64,000 bases of DNA from Streptomyces sp. C10-9-1 (GCF_024497955.1 NZ_JANHKP010000016.1:62001-126000), one strand, 5' to 3'; counted from the stretch's first letter, positions 8,269 to 17,372 are shown. Program-made: numbers and translations. Notes: generated by a model not told the origin, from the letters alone.

Positions 8269-10472
8269 GCAGATCCACCCGCAAGCGTCTTTCCGCTCGC
8301 AAAGGCGCTCCGGTCGGCCGTCGCCGTTCGCTGCCGCTGCGCTTCCTGCTTCCCTCGCTGCTTCTGGTCGCCGTGATGACGATGCTGATGCTCCGCGGCT
8401 ACGTGAACAGCGAGATCCTCGCCGACCACCGCGTCAGCTCGGAGACCGCCAGCGACCAGGTGCCCCCGGAGGTCCACGAGAGCGGGCCGGTCCTCGACAC
8501 CCGCGGCGACCGTGTGACCAGCCTGAGTGTGCCCGACGACAGCATCGTCCTCACCTTCGACGACGGCCCGGACCCCACCTGGACCCCCAAGGTGCTCGAC
8601 GTGCTGAAGAAGCACCGCGCCCACGCGGTCTTCTTCGTCACCGGCACCATGGCCTCGCGGCACCCGGACCTCGTCCGCCGCATGGTCGACGAGGGCCACG
8701 AGGTCGGGCTGCACACCTTCAACCACCCCGACCTCTCCCTGCAGTCCAAGAGCCGCATCGACTGGGAGCTGTCCCAGAACCAGCTGGCGCTCGTCGGGGC
8801 CGCCGGTATCCGCTCGTCGCTGTTCCGGCCGCCCTACTCCTCCTTCGCCGACGCGATGGACAACGCGTCGTGGCCCGTGACGCGGTACGTCGGAACGCGC
8901 GGCTACATCACCGTCGTCAACGACACCGACACCGAGGACTGGCGCAGGCCGGGCGTCGGCGAGATCATCCGCAGGGCCACCCCGGAGGACGGCAAGGGCG
9001 CGATCGTCCTGATGCACGACTCCGGCGGCGACCGCTCGCAGACCGTGGCGGCACTGGACCGGTTCCTGCCCGCGATGAAGGCCGAGGGCTACCGCTTCCA
9101 GAACCTCACCGAGGCGCTCGACGCGCCGAGCGCCCACACACCGGTCACCGGAGTGGACCTGTGGAAGGGCAAGGCATGGACCTTCCTGGTCCAGGCATCG
9201 GAGGACACCACCGACGTCCTGGTCGTCGCGCTGGCGGCCATCGGCGTGCTGGTCTTCACCCGCTTCGGCCTGATGCTCGTGCTGTCCGGCGCCCACGCCC
9301 GCCGGGTCCGCCGCAAGAACTTCCGCTGGGGCCCCGCCCCGGTGACCGAGCCCGTCTCGGTGCTGGTGCCCGCGTACAACGAGGCCAAGTGCATCGAGAA
9401 CACGATCCGGTCCCTGATGACGAGTGAGCACCCCATCGAGGTGATCGTCGTCGACGACGGCTCCGCCGACGGGACGGCCCGCATCGTCGAGGACATGGGG
9501 CTGCCCAACGTCCGCGTCGTGCGCCAGCTCAACGCGGGCAAGCCCGCGGCCCTCAACAGGGGCCTGGTGAACGCCCGCTACGACCTGGTCGTGATGATGG
9601 ACGGCGACACGGTCTTCGAACCCTCCACCGTGGGCGAACTCGTGCAGCCCTTCGCGGACCCCAGGGTGGGTGCGGTCGCGGGCAACGCGAAGGTCGGCAA
9701 CAAGGACTCGATGATCGGCGCCTGGCAGCACATCGAGTACGTGATGGGCTTCAACCTGGACCGCCGGATGTACGACATGCTGCGCTGCATGCCGACGATC
9801 CCGGGCGCGGTCGGGGCCTTCCGGCGTTCGGCGCTGGAGCGGGTCGGCGGCATGAGCGACGACACGCTCGCCGAGGACACCGACATCACCATGGCCCTGC
9901 ACCGCGACGGCTGGCGCGTGGTCTACGCGGAGAACGCCCGGGCCTGGACCGAGGCGCCGGAGACCGTCCAGCAGCTGTGGTCGCAGCGCTACCGCTGGTC
10001 CTACGGCACGATGCAGGCGATCTGGAAGCACCGCCGGGCCCTGGTGGAACGCGGGCCCTCCGGCCGCTTCGGCCGCGTGGGGCTGCCGCTGGTCTCGCTG
10101 TTCATGGTGCTGGCACCGCTGCTGGCGCCGCTGATCGACGTGTTCCTCCTGTACGGGCTCATCTTCGGGCCCACCGGGAAGACGGTCGCCGCCTGGCTGG
10201 GCGTCCTCGCGGTGCAGGCGGTCTGTGCCGCCTACGCGTTCCGGCTGGACCGGGAGAAGATGACGCACCTCGTCTCCCTTCCCCTCCAGCAGATCCTCTA
10301 CCGGCAGTTGATGTACGTGGTGCTGCTCCAGTCCTGGATCACCGCACTCACCGGCGGCCGCCTGCGCTGGCAGAAGCTGCGGCGCACCGGAGTGGTGGAG
10401 GCGGCCCCGGGCTCGGTCCCGAGGCAGTCGGCCGAGCAGGCGAGCGGCAGCGATCGGAGGCCCGTCGGATGA
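8265..10472 (+). CDS. matB: MatB: polysaccharide deacetylase / GT2 synthase
   Basis: The 735-residue bifunctional membrane enzyme has an N-terminal membrane segment (residues 26-44) and an extracytoplasmic polysaccharide deacetylase domain (about 93-285). Its motifs are LTFDDGPDP (Asp99/Asp100), HTFNHP (His150, His154), FRPPYSS and LMHDSGG. After a transmembrane helix (about 317-340) comes a processive family 2 glycosyltransferase (364-580) with VPAYNE, VVDDGS, the DGD metal motif (446-448), EDTD (537-540) and QRYRW (574-578), then C-terminal helices. This architecture polymerises and partly deacetylates a beta-1,6-GlcNAc-type polymer at hyphal surfaces and promotes clumping (known for S. coelicolor/S. 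lividans MatB). The start has GGAGAG upstream. Confidence 0.9.
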   Translation: MSRSTRKRLSARKGAPVGRRRSLPLRFLLPSLLLVAVMTMLMLRGYVNSEILADHRVSSETASDQVPPEVHESGPVLDTRGDRVTSLSVPDDSIVLTFDDGPDPTWTPKVLDVLKKHRAHAVFFVTGTMASRHPDLVRRMVDEGHEVGLHTFNHPDLSLQSKSRIDWELSQNQLALVGAAGIRSSLFRPPYSSFADAMDNASWPVTRYVGTRGYITVVNDTDTEDWRRPGVGEIIRRATPEDGKGAIVLMHDSGGDRSQTVAALDRFLPAMKAEGYRFQNLTEALDAPSAHTPVTGVDLWKGKAWTFLVQASEDTTDVLVVALAAIGVLVFTRFGLMLVLSGAHARRVRRKNFRWGPAPVTEPVSVLVPAYNEAKCIENTIRSLMTSEHPIEVIVVDDGSADGTARIVEDMGLPNVRVVRQLNAGKPAALNRGLVNARYDLVVMMDGDTVFEPSTVGELVQPFADPRVGAVAGNAKVGNKDSMIGAWQHIEYVMGFNLDRRMYDMLRCMPTIPGAVGAFRRSALERVGGMSDDTLAEDTDITMALHRDGWRVVYAENARAWTEAPETVQQLWSQRYRWSYGTMQAIWKHRRALVERGPSGRFGRVGLPLVSLFMVLAPLLAPLIDVFLLYGLIFGPTGKTVAAWLGVLAVQAVCAAYAFRLDREKMTHLVSLPLQQILYRQLMYVVLLQSWITALTGGRLRWQKLRRTGVVEAAPGSVPRQSAEQASGSDRRPVG

Positions 10473-11809
10473 CCACGCACGAGCAGGCAGCGGGGCCCGG
10501 CCCGTCGCCGACCGCATCGGCCGGCGCCTGGCAGGCCGATCCCCCGCCCGCCGCACCGGTCGGCGTCCGGGAGGCCGAACCGCCGGGTGCCGAACCGTCC
10601 GGTACCGCCCCGGCCGGTCCCGTGGACGCCGATCCGCCGCGGTCCGAGACACCCGGGCCCGAGGGCGCCGCTCCGGCGGAGCGGAAGCCGGGCCGCGACC
10701 GCTACCTGGACCTGCTGCGGTCCGTCGCGCTCGTCCGTGTGGTGGCGTACCACGTCTTCGGCTGGGCCTGGCTGACGATCCTCTTCCCCTCCATGGGGGT
10801 GATGTTCGCGCTGGCGGGCATGCTGATGGCGCGCTCGCTGGACCGCCCGGCACGCCAGGTGATCATGAGCCGGGTGCGGCGTCTGCTGCCCCCGCTGTGG
10901 GCGTTCGGCGCGGTGACGCTGTCCGTGCTCATCGCGGGCGGCTGGAACCCGCTGAAGGACACCGGCGAAGGCGCCGCCTGGGGCCTGGTCAGGGTCCTCT
11001 CCTACCTGGTGCCGTTGGGCGCGCCGCCCTACCCGTTCGGCGACGACTGGGCGGTGCAGGCCGCGGGCCCGCTGTGGTACCTGCGCGCCTACCTGTGGTT
11101 CGTCCTGGCCTCGCCGCTGCTGCTGTGGGCCTTCCGCCGCGTCCCGTGGGCCGTGCTGGCGGCCCCCCTGGCGCTGACGGCCGTCGTCGGCACCGGTCTG
11201 GTCGCGATCCCCGGCGAGACGGGTGAGGCGGTGACCGACTTCGCCGTCTACGGCGGCTGCTGGGTCCTGGGCTTCGCGCATCACGACGGGCTGCTGAAGC
11301 GGATCCCGCGGTACGCCGCGGTGTCCTGGGGCTTCCTGGTGATGGCCTTCGGCCTGTGGTGGGCCTCGGGCCACGCCGGTTCCGGCGGCTGGAACCTCAA
11401 CGAGATCCCGCTGGCACAGGCGGCCTGGTCGTTCGGCTTCGTGCTCATCCTGCTCCAGTACGCCCCCTCCTGGGAGCGGCTCCCGGGCCGGCTGGCGAAG
11501 TGGGACGGGCTCGTCACCCTGTCCAACAACCGGGCGGTCACGATCTACCTGTGGCACAACCTGCTGATCTTCGTGGCGGGGGTGGTCGTCACCCAGGGGT
11601 ACCGGCTGCCCTTCCTCGCCGGGGAGAGGGGCGACGCGGCACTCGACGCGACGTACTCGATGTGGACGTTCGTGGTGGTCTGGCCGCTGATCGCCCTGGC
11701 GGTGCTCGCGGTCGGCTGGATCGAGGACGTCGCGGCACGGCGGCGGCCGCGGCTGTGGCCGGACGGGAGTGCCGGCAACCGGGCCGGACGCCGCGCCCGC
11801 AGGGCGTAG
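10469..11809 (+). CDS. Acyltransferase 3 family membrane protein
   Basis: The 446-residue protein has a disordered Pro/Ala-rich N-terminus (about residues 1-72) and then around ten membrane helices typical of acyltransferase family 3 (PF01757): RDRYLDLLRSVALVRVVAYHVFGW with the conserved His in the first helix, RVRRLLPPLWAF, a WYLRAYLWFVL helix, and late NNRAVTIYLWHNLLIF. Such enzymes O-acetylate or otherwise acylate exported polysaccharides. The ATG overlaps the matB stop (ATGA) and has CGGAGG upstream, so it is the third gene of the operon and probably modifies the same polymer. The catalytic His is present; the acyl donor is unknown. Confidence 0.88.
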   Translation: MTTHEQAAGPGPSPTASAGAWQADPPPAAPVGVREAEPPGAEPSGTAPAGPVDADPPRSETPGPEGAAPAERKPGRDRYLDLLRSVALVRVVAYHVFGWAWLTILFPSMGVMFALAGMLMARSLDRPARQVIMSRVRRLLPPLWAFGAVTLSVLIAGGWNPLKDTGEGAAWGLVRVLSYLVPLGAPPYPFGDDWAVQAAGPLWYLRAYLWFVLASPLLLWAFRRVPWAVLAAPLALTAVVGTGLVAIPGETGEAVTDFAVYGGCWVLGFAHHDGLLKRIPRYAAVSWGFLVMAFGLWWASGHAGSGGWNLNEIPLAQAAWSFGFVLILLQYAPSWERLPGRLAKWDGLVTLSNNRAVTIYLWHNLLIFVAGVVVTQGYRLPFLAGERGDAALDATYSMWTFVVVWPLIALAVLAVGWIEDVAARRRPRLWPDGSAGNRAGRRARRA

Positions 11810-11971
11810 GGAGCCACCGGCGGCGGAGCACGCGGCGTCCGGGCGCGACGCGCGGGGATGCGCCCGCACGGGGGACGCGCTGGGCCGGGTGCGCCCCGGC
11901 CCCGCCGCCGAACCGGTCACCTCCGCCCGGTCACCGGGAGAACGGCCCGGATGTGCGCATACCTCTTCTCC

Positions 11972-13156
11972 ATGAGGAAGATCCTGCTCTCCGCGCTCTC
12001 TGCCGCCGCCCTGCTCGCCGGTCCCCTCCCGGCCACCGCCGCGGACCACCGCCCACCGCCGTGCACCGCCTCGCCCCCGGCCCGGGCGGGGAAGGCGGCG
12101 GACGTCGTCCGCATCGCCGAGGAGGCGCGCCGCGACCTGGACCTCAACTCCGTCGTCCTCAAGGTGACGGTGCGCGGGCGGGAGGTGGTGACCTCCGCGA
12201 TGGGCGAGTCGATGACCGGCGTGCCCGCCGATCCCGCGATGCACTTCCGCAACGGGTCCGTGGCCATCTCCTACCTGGGCACGGTGCTGCTCCAACTCGT
12301 CGACGAGGGCCGGGTGTCGCTGGACGACCCCGTCTCCCGCTGGCTGCCCCGGCTGCCGCACTCCGAGCAGATCACCCTGAGGATGCTCGGCAGTTCGACC
12401 TCGGGGCTCGCGGACTACGTCACCGACCCGGGCTTCCTGGCGGCCCTGGACGCCGACCCGTTCCGGCAGTGGGGGCCGCGCGAGCTGGTGGGCATCTCCA
12501 CCTCGCACCCCCTGTGGTACCGGCCGGGCACCAACTGGAGCTACTCGCACGCCAACTTCGTCATCCTGGGCAGGGCGCTGGAGCGGATCACCGGCAGGCC
12601 GCTGGACGCACTGCTGCGTGAGCGGGTCCTCCGGCCCCTCGGGCTGTCCGAGACCCGTTCCTCCACGACGCCCGACATCCCCGCGCCGGTGCTGCACGCC
12701 TTCACCGCCGAGCGCGGCACCTACGAGGAGTCCACCTTCTGGAACCCCTCGTGGAGCACGGCGCCGGGCGCGGTGATGACGACGGACATCTGCGACCTGG
12801 CCCGCTCGGCCGCGGCCGTCGGCACGGGGGAGCTGCTCTCCCGGCGCGCCCACCGCGAGCAGCTGGACCCCGGGACCGTGGGGCTCGGCGGACCGACGGA
12901 CACCTGCCCGGAGACGGTCTGCCTCGCCAACACCGAGGCGCGCCACTACGGGCTCGGCGTGAACGTGCTGAACACCTGGATCACCCAGAACCCCGTCTTC
13001 AACGGCTTCGCCGCCGTCCAGGCGTACCTGCCGTCCCGTCACCTGGCCATCGCCGTGTCGACGACCCTGGGCCCGGACTCCCCGGACGGCAACACCGCCC
13101 AGCTGGTCGCGGCCCGGATCGCCGCGGTCCTCGCACCGGAGCGGCCTCTGGGGTAG
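11972..13156 (+). CDS. Secreted serine-hydrolase-fold protein, altered active site
   Basis: The 394-residue protein has a signal peptide (residues 1-24, cleavage near ATA-AD) and a class C beta-lactamase/D,D-peptidase-like domain. The family SxxK motif is Ser96-Val-Ala-Ile99, with Ile where the catalytic Lys belongs, and the YxN motif reads Tyr191-Ser-His193. The rest of the fold is kept: LLQLVDEGRVSLDDPVSRWLP, TSGLADYV, PGTNWSYSHANFVILG and a late HYGLG. From memory, many Streptomyces proteins share this variant, so it looks like a divergent subfamily rather than a mutant. It likely acts outside the cell, perhaps on peptidoglycan or as a non-hydrolytic binder. An upstream ATG at 11951 is possible; 11972 places the signal peptide normally. 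Confidence 0.8.
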   Translation: MRKILLSALSAAALLAGPLPATAADHRPPPCTASPPARAGKAADVVRIAEEARRDLDLNSVVLKVTVRGREVVTSAMGESMTGVPADPAMHFRNGSVAISYLGTVLLQLVDEGRVSLDDPVSRWLPRLPHSEQITLRMLGSSTSGLADYVTDPGFLAALDADPFRQWGPRELVGISTSHPLWYRPGTNWSYSHANFVILGRALERITGRPLDALLRERVLRPLGLSETRSSTTPDIPAPVLHAFTAERGTYEESTFWNPSWSTAPGAVMTTDICDLARSAAAVGTGELLSRRAHREQLDPGTVGLGGPTDTCPETVCLANTEARHYGLGVNVLNTWITQNPVFNGFAAVQAYLPSRHLAIAVSTTLGPDSPDGNTAQLVAARIAAVLAPERPLG

Positions 13157-13163
13157 GGCGGTG

Positions 13164-13220
13164 CCCGCCACCGGGGACCGCGGGCGCTCCCCCGCGGTCC
13201 CCGCGGTCCCCGGTGGCGGG
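13164..13220. terminator. Bidirectional terminator hairpin
   Basis: A perfect 20-bp inverted repeat (13164-13183 with 13201-13220; arms CCCGCCACCGGGGACCGCGG) with a 17-nt loop separates two convergent genes, so it can end transcription from both sides. Confidence 0.75.
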
Positions 13221-13258
13221 AGAGGACGGCCGGGCCGTTGACCGGCCGCCCCCGGCGG

Positions 13259-13474
13259 TCAGGACCGGGTGGCGTCCTCGGCCCTGGTGTGGGCCACCAG
13301 GGCGTTGGCGTGGCCGTGCCCCAGGCCGTGCTCGGCCCTGAGCCAGGACACGAGCTCCATGTGCCGGGTCAGCGGCGAGGCGCGGATCAGTTCCTTCCAC
13401 TCGGCGACGGGGCGGCCGTACGTCCTCTCGATCGAGGGGAAGTAGCTCGCGGGGCCCTTGGCGGCTGCGGTCAT
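13259..13474 (-). CDS. DUF4287 domain protein
   Basis: The 71-residue soluble protein is made up almost wholly of a DUF4287-like unit: GPASYFPSIERTYGRP, WKELIRASPLTRHMEL and a C-terminal GLGHGHANALVAH segment are the typical order. The ATG at 13474 has GGAGC upstream. In-frame sequence further upstream has no protein character. Function is unknown; family members sometimes accompany DUF5655 modules. It is a single gene, convergent with the serine hydrolase gene. Confidence 0.8.
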   Translation of the reverse strand: MTAAAKGPASYFPSIERTYGRPVAEWKELIRASPLTRHMELVSWLRAEHGLGHGHANALVAHTRAEDATRS

Positions 13475-13804
13475 GGCGGGTGCTCCGTATCTGCGTCGGC
13501 GGTGCTCGCTCCGGTGGTCTCTGCCGTGCCGTGAGGGGAGACCGCCCGCGACGCCGGGACTCGTCGGCACGGGGGTGTGAGGACGGTCACACGGGGACGG
13601 CCCGCGGGGCACGCCGGTGCGGACGGCCGGAAAGCGTCCGAGCCGAGCCGTTTTCGGCCAATGACGCCGCCGGGGGCCGGGTGTTCTCAACCGCCCGGCC
13701 CCCGGCCCGCCTCTGAGAGACGGGAGGCGGCCGCCGGGCGCCGATCCGCGCTCCGCGGCGCCGCCTCCCGCATCCCGCCCGGCACCGGAGTACAGCGAGG
13801 AACG

Positions 13805-14083
13805 ATGACCAGATCCCGCACCGCCCCCCGCACCGCCCGCATCCCCCGCACCTCCCCCGCCCGCGCGGCGCTCGCGCTGGCCGCCGCGGCGGCCGTCACC
13901 GCGCTGGCCGGGGCGACCGCTCCCGGGGCGTACCCCGCGGCGTCCGGGCCCGGGCAGCACCCGGCCGCCGCTCCCGCAGCCCACGACGGCCCCGCGGTTC
14001 TCCAGGGCGACAACCACATCGCCGACCGTCCCGCGGCCTCCGGGGGAGTCCCGGCGGGGCCGGCCGGGGCCCGCACCGCCTGA
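13805..14083 (+). CDS. Small secreted Ala/Pro-rich protein
   Basis: The predicted product is 92 residues with a long basic N-terminus (MTRSRTAPRTARIPR) and a hydrophobic segment (about residues 20-40) that looks like a signal peptide or membrane anchor. The mature part is Ala/Gly/Pro-rich, with one less biased stretch (GPAVLQGDNHIADR). A GCGAGGA sequence lies at good spacing before the ATG. No family is recognised. It could be a small exported protein or a chance frame. Confidence 0.45.
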   Translation: MTRSRTAPRTARIPRTSPARAALALAAAAAVTALAGATAPGAYPAASGPGQHPAAAPAAHDGPAVLQGDNHIADRPAASGGVPAGPAGARTA

Positions 14084-14176
14084 GGCCGACGGCCTCCGCC
14101 CTCCGGGCCCCGGGGTGCAGCGCCCCGGGGCCCGGACCTCCCGCGGGACCCCTTGCGGCCCCGCCGGCCCCTTGTC

Positions 14177-14199
14177 GATACATGCGCGTATCCGATACG
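14177..14199. promoter_or_regulatory. Candidate TetR operator
   Basis: Three half-sites lie just before the TetR gene: GATAC at 14177, its complement GTATC at 14188, and GATAC at 14194. The last two form the perfect 13-bp palindrome CGTATCCGATACG (14187-14199). The position, 26-48 bp before the start codon, suits autoregulation of the TetR operon. Confidence 0.6.
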
Positions 14200-14224
14200 T
14201 TCACGCATCCGAGAAGGGACCGCC

Positions 14225-14851
14225 ATGAGCACCACCGCACCCCGCCGGGTGACCGCCCGCCGCGCCCGGACCCGTCGCCGCATGCTGGACGCCGCGCTCC
14301 AGGTCTTCGCCGAGGAGGGCTTCGGGCGCTCCACCGTCGAGCAGGTCTGCGAGCGGGCCGGGTTCACCCGGGGGGCGTTCTACTCCAACTTCGCCTCCCT
14401 CGACGAACTCTTCCTCGCCATGTGGGAGGAGCGCTCCGAGCGCATGCTGGAGGACCTGCGCGAGGCCCTCGACGAGGTCACCGCGGCGTCACCGGACCAG
14501 GCCCTGCGCGCCGCCCTCGGGGCGATCCCGGTGGACGACGCCTGGTACCGGGTCACCGCCGAGTTCACCGCCCACGCCCTGCGCAACCCGGCGCTGCGCC
14601 GGGTGATGGCCGCCCGGGAGCAGGCCGTCCTGGACACGGTCCTGCCCGTCGTCGTCGCCACGCTGGCCCGCCTCGGGCGCCGGGTCCCGGAGGTGACCGC
14701 GCTGGGCCGGGCGCTCGTCGCGGTGCACGACGGCACCTCGGTGCAGGTGCTTCTCGAACCGGGGGCGGAGGAGCCCCGGCGGAGGCGGGAGGAGCTCTTC
14801 CTCACCGTCCTGAACGCCTACAGCACACCGATCGCCGAGGAGGCACCGTGA
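14225..14851 (+). CDS. TetR-family transcriptional regulator
   Basis: The 208-residue regulator has an N-terminal TetR DNA-binding domain (about residues 13-60: RRRMLDAALQVFAEEGFGRSTVEQVCERAGFTRGAFY is the helix-turn-helix region) followed by an all-helical ligand-binding domain. GAGAAGGGA precedes the ATG. The stop overlaps the start of the flavoprotein gene (GTGA), so it heads a three-gene operon and probably senses the substrate or product of that pathway. A palindromic candidate operator lies directly upstream. Confidence 0.92.
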   Translation: MSTTAPRRVTARRARTRRRMLDAALQVFAEEGFGRSTVEQVCERAGFTRGAFYSNFASLDELFLAMWEERSERMLEDLREALDEVTAASPDQALRAALGAIPVDDAWYRVTAEFTAHALRNPALRRVMAAREQAVLDTVLPVVVATLARLGRRVPEVTALGRALVAVHDGTSVQVLLEPGAEEPRRRREELFLTVLNAYSTPIAEEAP

Positions 14852-16509
14852 GCGGGGACGCCGACGTCATCGTCGTGGGCGCCGGGCTGTCCGGCCTGGT
14901 CGCGACGTACGAGCTGGTCCGGGCCGGGCGGCGGGTGATCGTCGTCGACCAGGAGAGCGAGGCCAACCTCGGGGGGCAGGCGTTCTGGTCCCTGGGCGGC
15001 CTGTTCCTGGTGGACAGCCCCGAGCAGCGCCGCATGGGCATCCGGGACTCGGCCGCGCTGGCCCTCTCCGACTGGCTCGGGTCGGCCGGCTTCGACCGGG
15101 AGCGCGAGGACCACTGGCCGCGGCGCTGGGCCGAGGCCTACGTCGACTTCGCGGCCGGGGAGAAGCGGGCCTACCTCCACCGGCTCGGGCTGCGCGTGAT
15201 GCCGACCGTCGGATGGGCCGAGCGCGGCGCGGGCTCGGCGTCCGGGCACGGCAACTCGGTGCCCCGGTTCCACGTCACCTGGGGGACCGGTCCGGAGGTC
15301 GTCCGCGTCTTCCGCGAACCGGTCCTCGCGGCGGCCGCCCGGGGGCTGGTGAGCTTCCGGTACCGGCACCGCGCCGACGGGCTGATCACCGAGGGCGGAG
15401 CGGTGGTCGGCGTCCGCGGCACCGTGCTGGAGCCGTCCGCGGCGCCGCGCGGCGCGGCCTCCTCCCGAGAGCCGGCGGGCGAGTTCGCGCTGCGGGCCCA
15501 GGCCGTGGTCGTGACCTCGGGCGGCATCGGCGGCGACCCCGAACTGGTGCGGCGCAACTGGCCCGCCGAGCGGCTCGGCCCCGCACCCCGTTCCATGATC
15601 ACCGGAGTCCCCGCGTACGTCGACGGCCGGATGCTGGGCATCGCGGAGGAGGCGGGAGCCTCCCTGGTGAACCGCGACCGGATGTGGCACTACACCGAGG
15701 GCGTCCGCAACTGGGACCCGATCTGGCCCGACCACGCCATCCGCATCATCCCGGGCCCCTCCTCGCTGTGGCTGGACGCCACGGGCAGGCGGCTGCCGGC
15801 GCCGCTCTTCCCCGGGCACGACACCCTCGCCACCCTCCGGCACATCGTCTCGACCGGCCACGACTACTCGTGGTTCGTGCTGACGCGCTCCATCGTGGAG
15901 AAGGAGTTCGCGCTCTCCGGCTCCGAGCAGAACCCCGACGTCACCGGGAAGGACCTGAAACTCGTCCTCTCCCGCGCCCGCAGGGGCGCCCCCGGCCCGG
16001 TGCAGGCCTTCCTGGACAAGGGCGAGGACTTCGTCGTGCGGCGCACCCTCCCCGAACTCGTGGCGGGCATGAACGCCATCGCCCCCGGCCCGAGGCTGGA
16101 CGCGGCGCAGGTGGAGCGCGAGGTGGCGGCCCGCGACCGGGAGGCGTCGGGCGCCTACTCCAAGGACTTCCAGATGATGTCGGTCGCCAACGCCCGTGCG
16201 TACTGGCTGGACAGGCTCACCCGGGTCGCCCGGCCGCACCGGCTGCTCGACCCCGCGCACGGACCGCTGATCGCGGTGCGCCTGCACCTGCTCACCCGCA
16301 AGACCCTCGGCGGGCTGGAGACGACCCTCGACTCCCAGGTGGTCCGCCCCGACGGCGAGCCCTTCGAGGGGCTGTACGCGGCGGGCGAGGCGGCGGGCTT
16401 CGGCGGCGGCGGGGTGCACGGCTACAACGCGCTGGAGGGCACCTTCCTCGGCGGCTGCGTCTTCTCCGGACGGGCGGCGGGCCGGGCGATCGCACGGAGC
16501 CTCGGATGA
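14848..16509 (+). CDS. FAD-dependent dehydrogenase, KstD/fumarate reductase type
   Basis: The 553-residue flavoprotein begins with the dinucleotide-binding motif VIVVGAGLSGLVATYEL and an acidic end of strand 2 (IVVDQE). It ends with GLYAAGEAAGFGGGGVHGYNALEGTFLGG, the C-terminal FAD contact of the fumarate reductase/3-ketosteroid dehydrogenase superfamily. Segments such as WSLGGLFLV and VVTSGGIGGDPELVRRNWP match FAD-binding dehydrogenases annotated in actinobacteria. It is cytoplasmic and probably dehydrogenates a ketone or steroid-like substrate. It is coupled to the TetR gene upstream and the SDR gene downstream by 4-bp overlaps. The substrate is not known. Confidence 0.9.
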   Translation: MSGDADVIVVGAGLSGLVATYELVRAGRRVIVVDQESEANLGGQAFWSLGGLFLVDSPEQRRMGIRDSAALALSDWLGSAGFDREREDHWPRRWAEAYVDFAAGEKRAYLHRLGLRVMPTVGWAERGAGSASGHGNSVPRFHVTWGTGPEVVRVFREPVLAAAARGLVSFRYRHRADGLITEGGAVVGVRGTVLEPSAAPRGAASSREPAGEFALRAQAVVVTSGGIGGDPELVRRNWPAERLGPAPRSMITGVPAYVDGRMLGIAEEAGASLVNRDRMWHYTEGVRNWDPIWPDHAIRIIPGPSSLWLDATGRRLPAPLFPGHDTLATLRHIVSTGHDYSWFVLTRSIVEKEFALSGSEQNPDVTGKDLKLVLSRARRGAPGPVQAFLDKGEDFVVRRTLPELVAGMNAIAPGPRLDAAQVEREVAARDREASGAYSKDFQMMSVANARAYWLDRLTRVARPHRLLDPAHGPLIAVRLHLLTRKTLGGLETTLDSQVVRPDGEPFEGLYAAGEAAGFGGGGVHGYNALEGTFLGGCVFSGRAAGRAIARSLG

Positions 16510-17372
16510 GCGCCGCGGGCACCGCCCTGGTCACCGGTGCCTCCTCGGGCATCGGCGCGGCCGTCGCCGCGGCCCTGACCGCCCGCGGGTACCGGGTGTA
16601 CGGGACGAGCCGCCGCCCCGGATCCGTCACCGACCCGGTCCCGGGCGTGGAGTACCTGGAGCTGGACCTGACCGACCCGGCCTCCGTCCGGGCGTGCGCC
16701 GCGGCGGCCGGCCCGGTGGACGTCCTCGTCAACAACGCGGGGGAGAGCCAGAGCGGGCCGCTGGAGGAACTGCCGGAGGAGGCGCTGGAGCGCCTCTTCC
16801 GGCTGAACGTCCTCGGCGCGGTGCGGCTGACGCAGCTGGTGCTGCCGGGCATGCGGGCCCGGCGGGGCGGACGGATCGTCATGGTCGGCTCGATGCTGGC
16901 CAGTTTCCCGCTGGCGTACCGCTCCTCGTACGTGGCCTCCAAGGCCGCCCTCAGGGGCTTCGCCACGGCGCTGCGCCGCGAGGTGGCGCCGTACGGGATC
17001 GGGGTGGCCACCGTCGAGCCCGGGGCGGTCCGCACCGGCATCAGCGCCCGCCGGACGGGCTATCTGGCCGAAGGCTCCCCCTACCGGGAGGAGTACCGGG
17101 CGATGCTCGCCGCCCTCGACGCCAACGAGGCCCGGGGCGTCCCGGCGGAGCGGGTCGCGGCCACCGTGCTGCGGGCCGTGGAGGCGGCCAGGCCCCGGCC
17201 GCTGTACGCGGTCGGCAGCGGTGCGCCCCTGGTCTTCGCGCTGCGCCGACTGCTCCCGCGGTCCACCGTCGAGCGGATGACGGCCCGTCGCCACGGGCTG
17301 CGCCCGGTGGCCGGGCACGTCCCCGCTACCCGGCCGGGCGGCCACGCTGGCGGCCCACCCGGTCGCGGGTGA
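16506..17372 (+). CDS. Short-chain dehydrogenase/reductase
   Basis: The 288-residue classical SDR has the cofactor motif TGASSGIG (residues 11-18), the NNAG motif, catalytic Ser in VGSMLASF, and the YVASK active-site Tyr/Lys pair. After the core Rossmann domain a C-terminal extension of about 40 residues ends in a Gly/Pro-rich tail. The start overlaps the flavoprotein stop (ATGA). With the preceding dehydrogenase it could interconvert alcohol and ketone forms of one substrate under TetR control. Confidence 0.92.
   Translation: MSAAGTALVTGASSGIGAAVAAALTARGYRVYGTSRRPGSVTDPVPGVEYLELDLTDPASVRACAAAAGPVDVLVNNAGESQSGPLEELPEEALERLFRLNVLGAVRLTQLVLPGMRARRGGRIVMVGSMLASFPLAYRSSYVASKAALRGFATALRREVAPYGIGVATVEPGAVRTGISARRTGYLAEGSPYREEYRAMLAALDANEARGVPAERVAATVLRAVEAARPRPLYAVGSGAPLVFALRRLLPRSTVERMTARRHGLRPVAGHVPATRPGGHAGGPPGRG

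Noticed and set aside
7770..10853. A 1,027-codon minus-strand frame opposite matA/matB
   Set aside because: It lies antisense to well-recognised domains; the product is low-complexity and has no start context.
10298..13171. A 957-codon minus-strand frame opposite the acyltransferase and serine hydrolase
   Set aside because: It is a shadow of two real genes; no domain or codon-position signal supports it.
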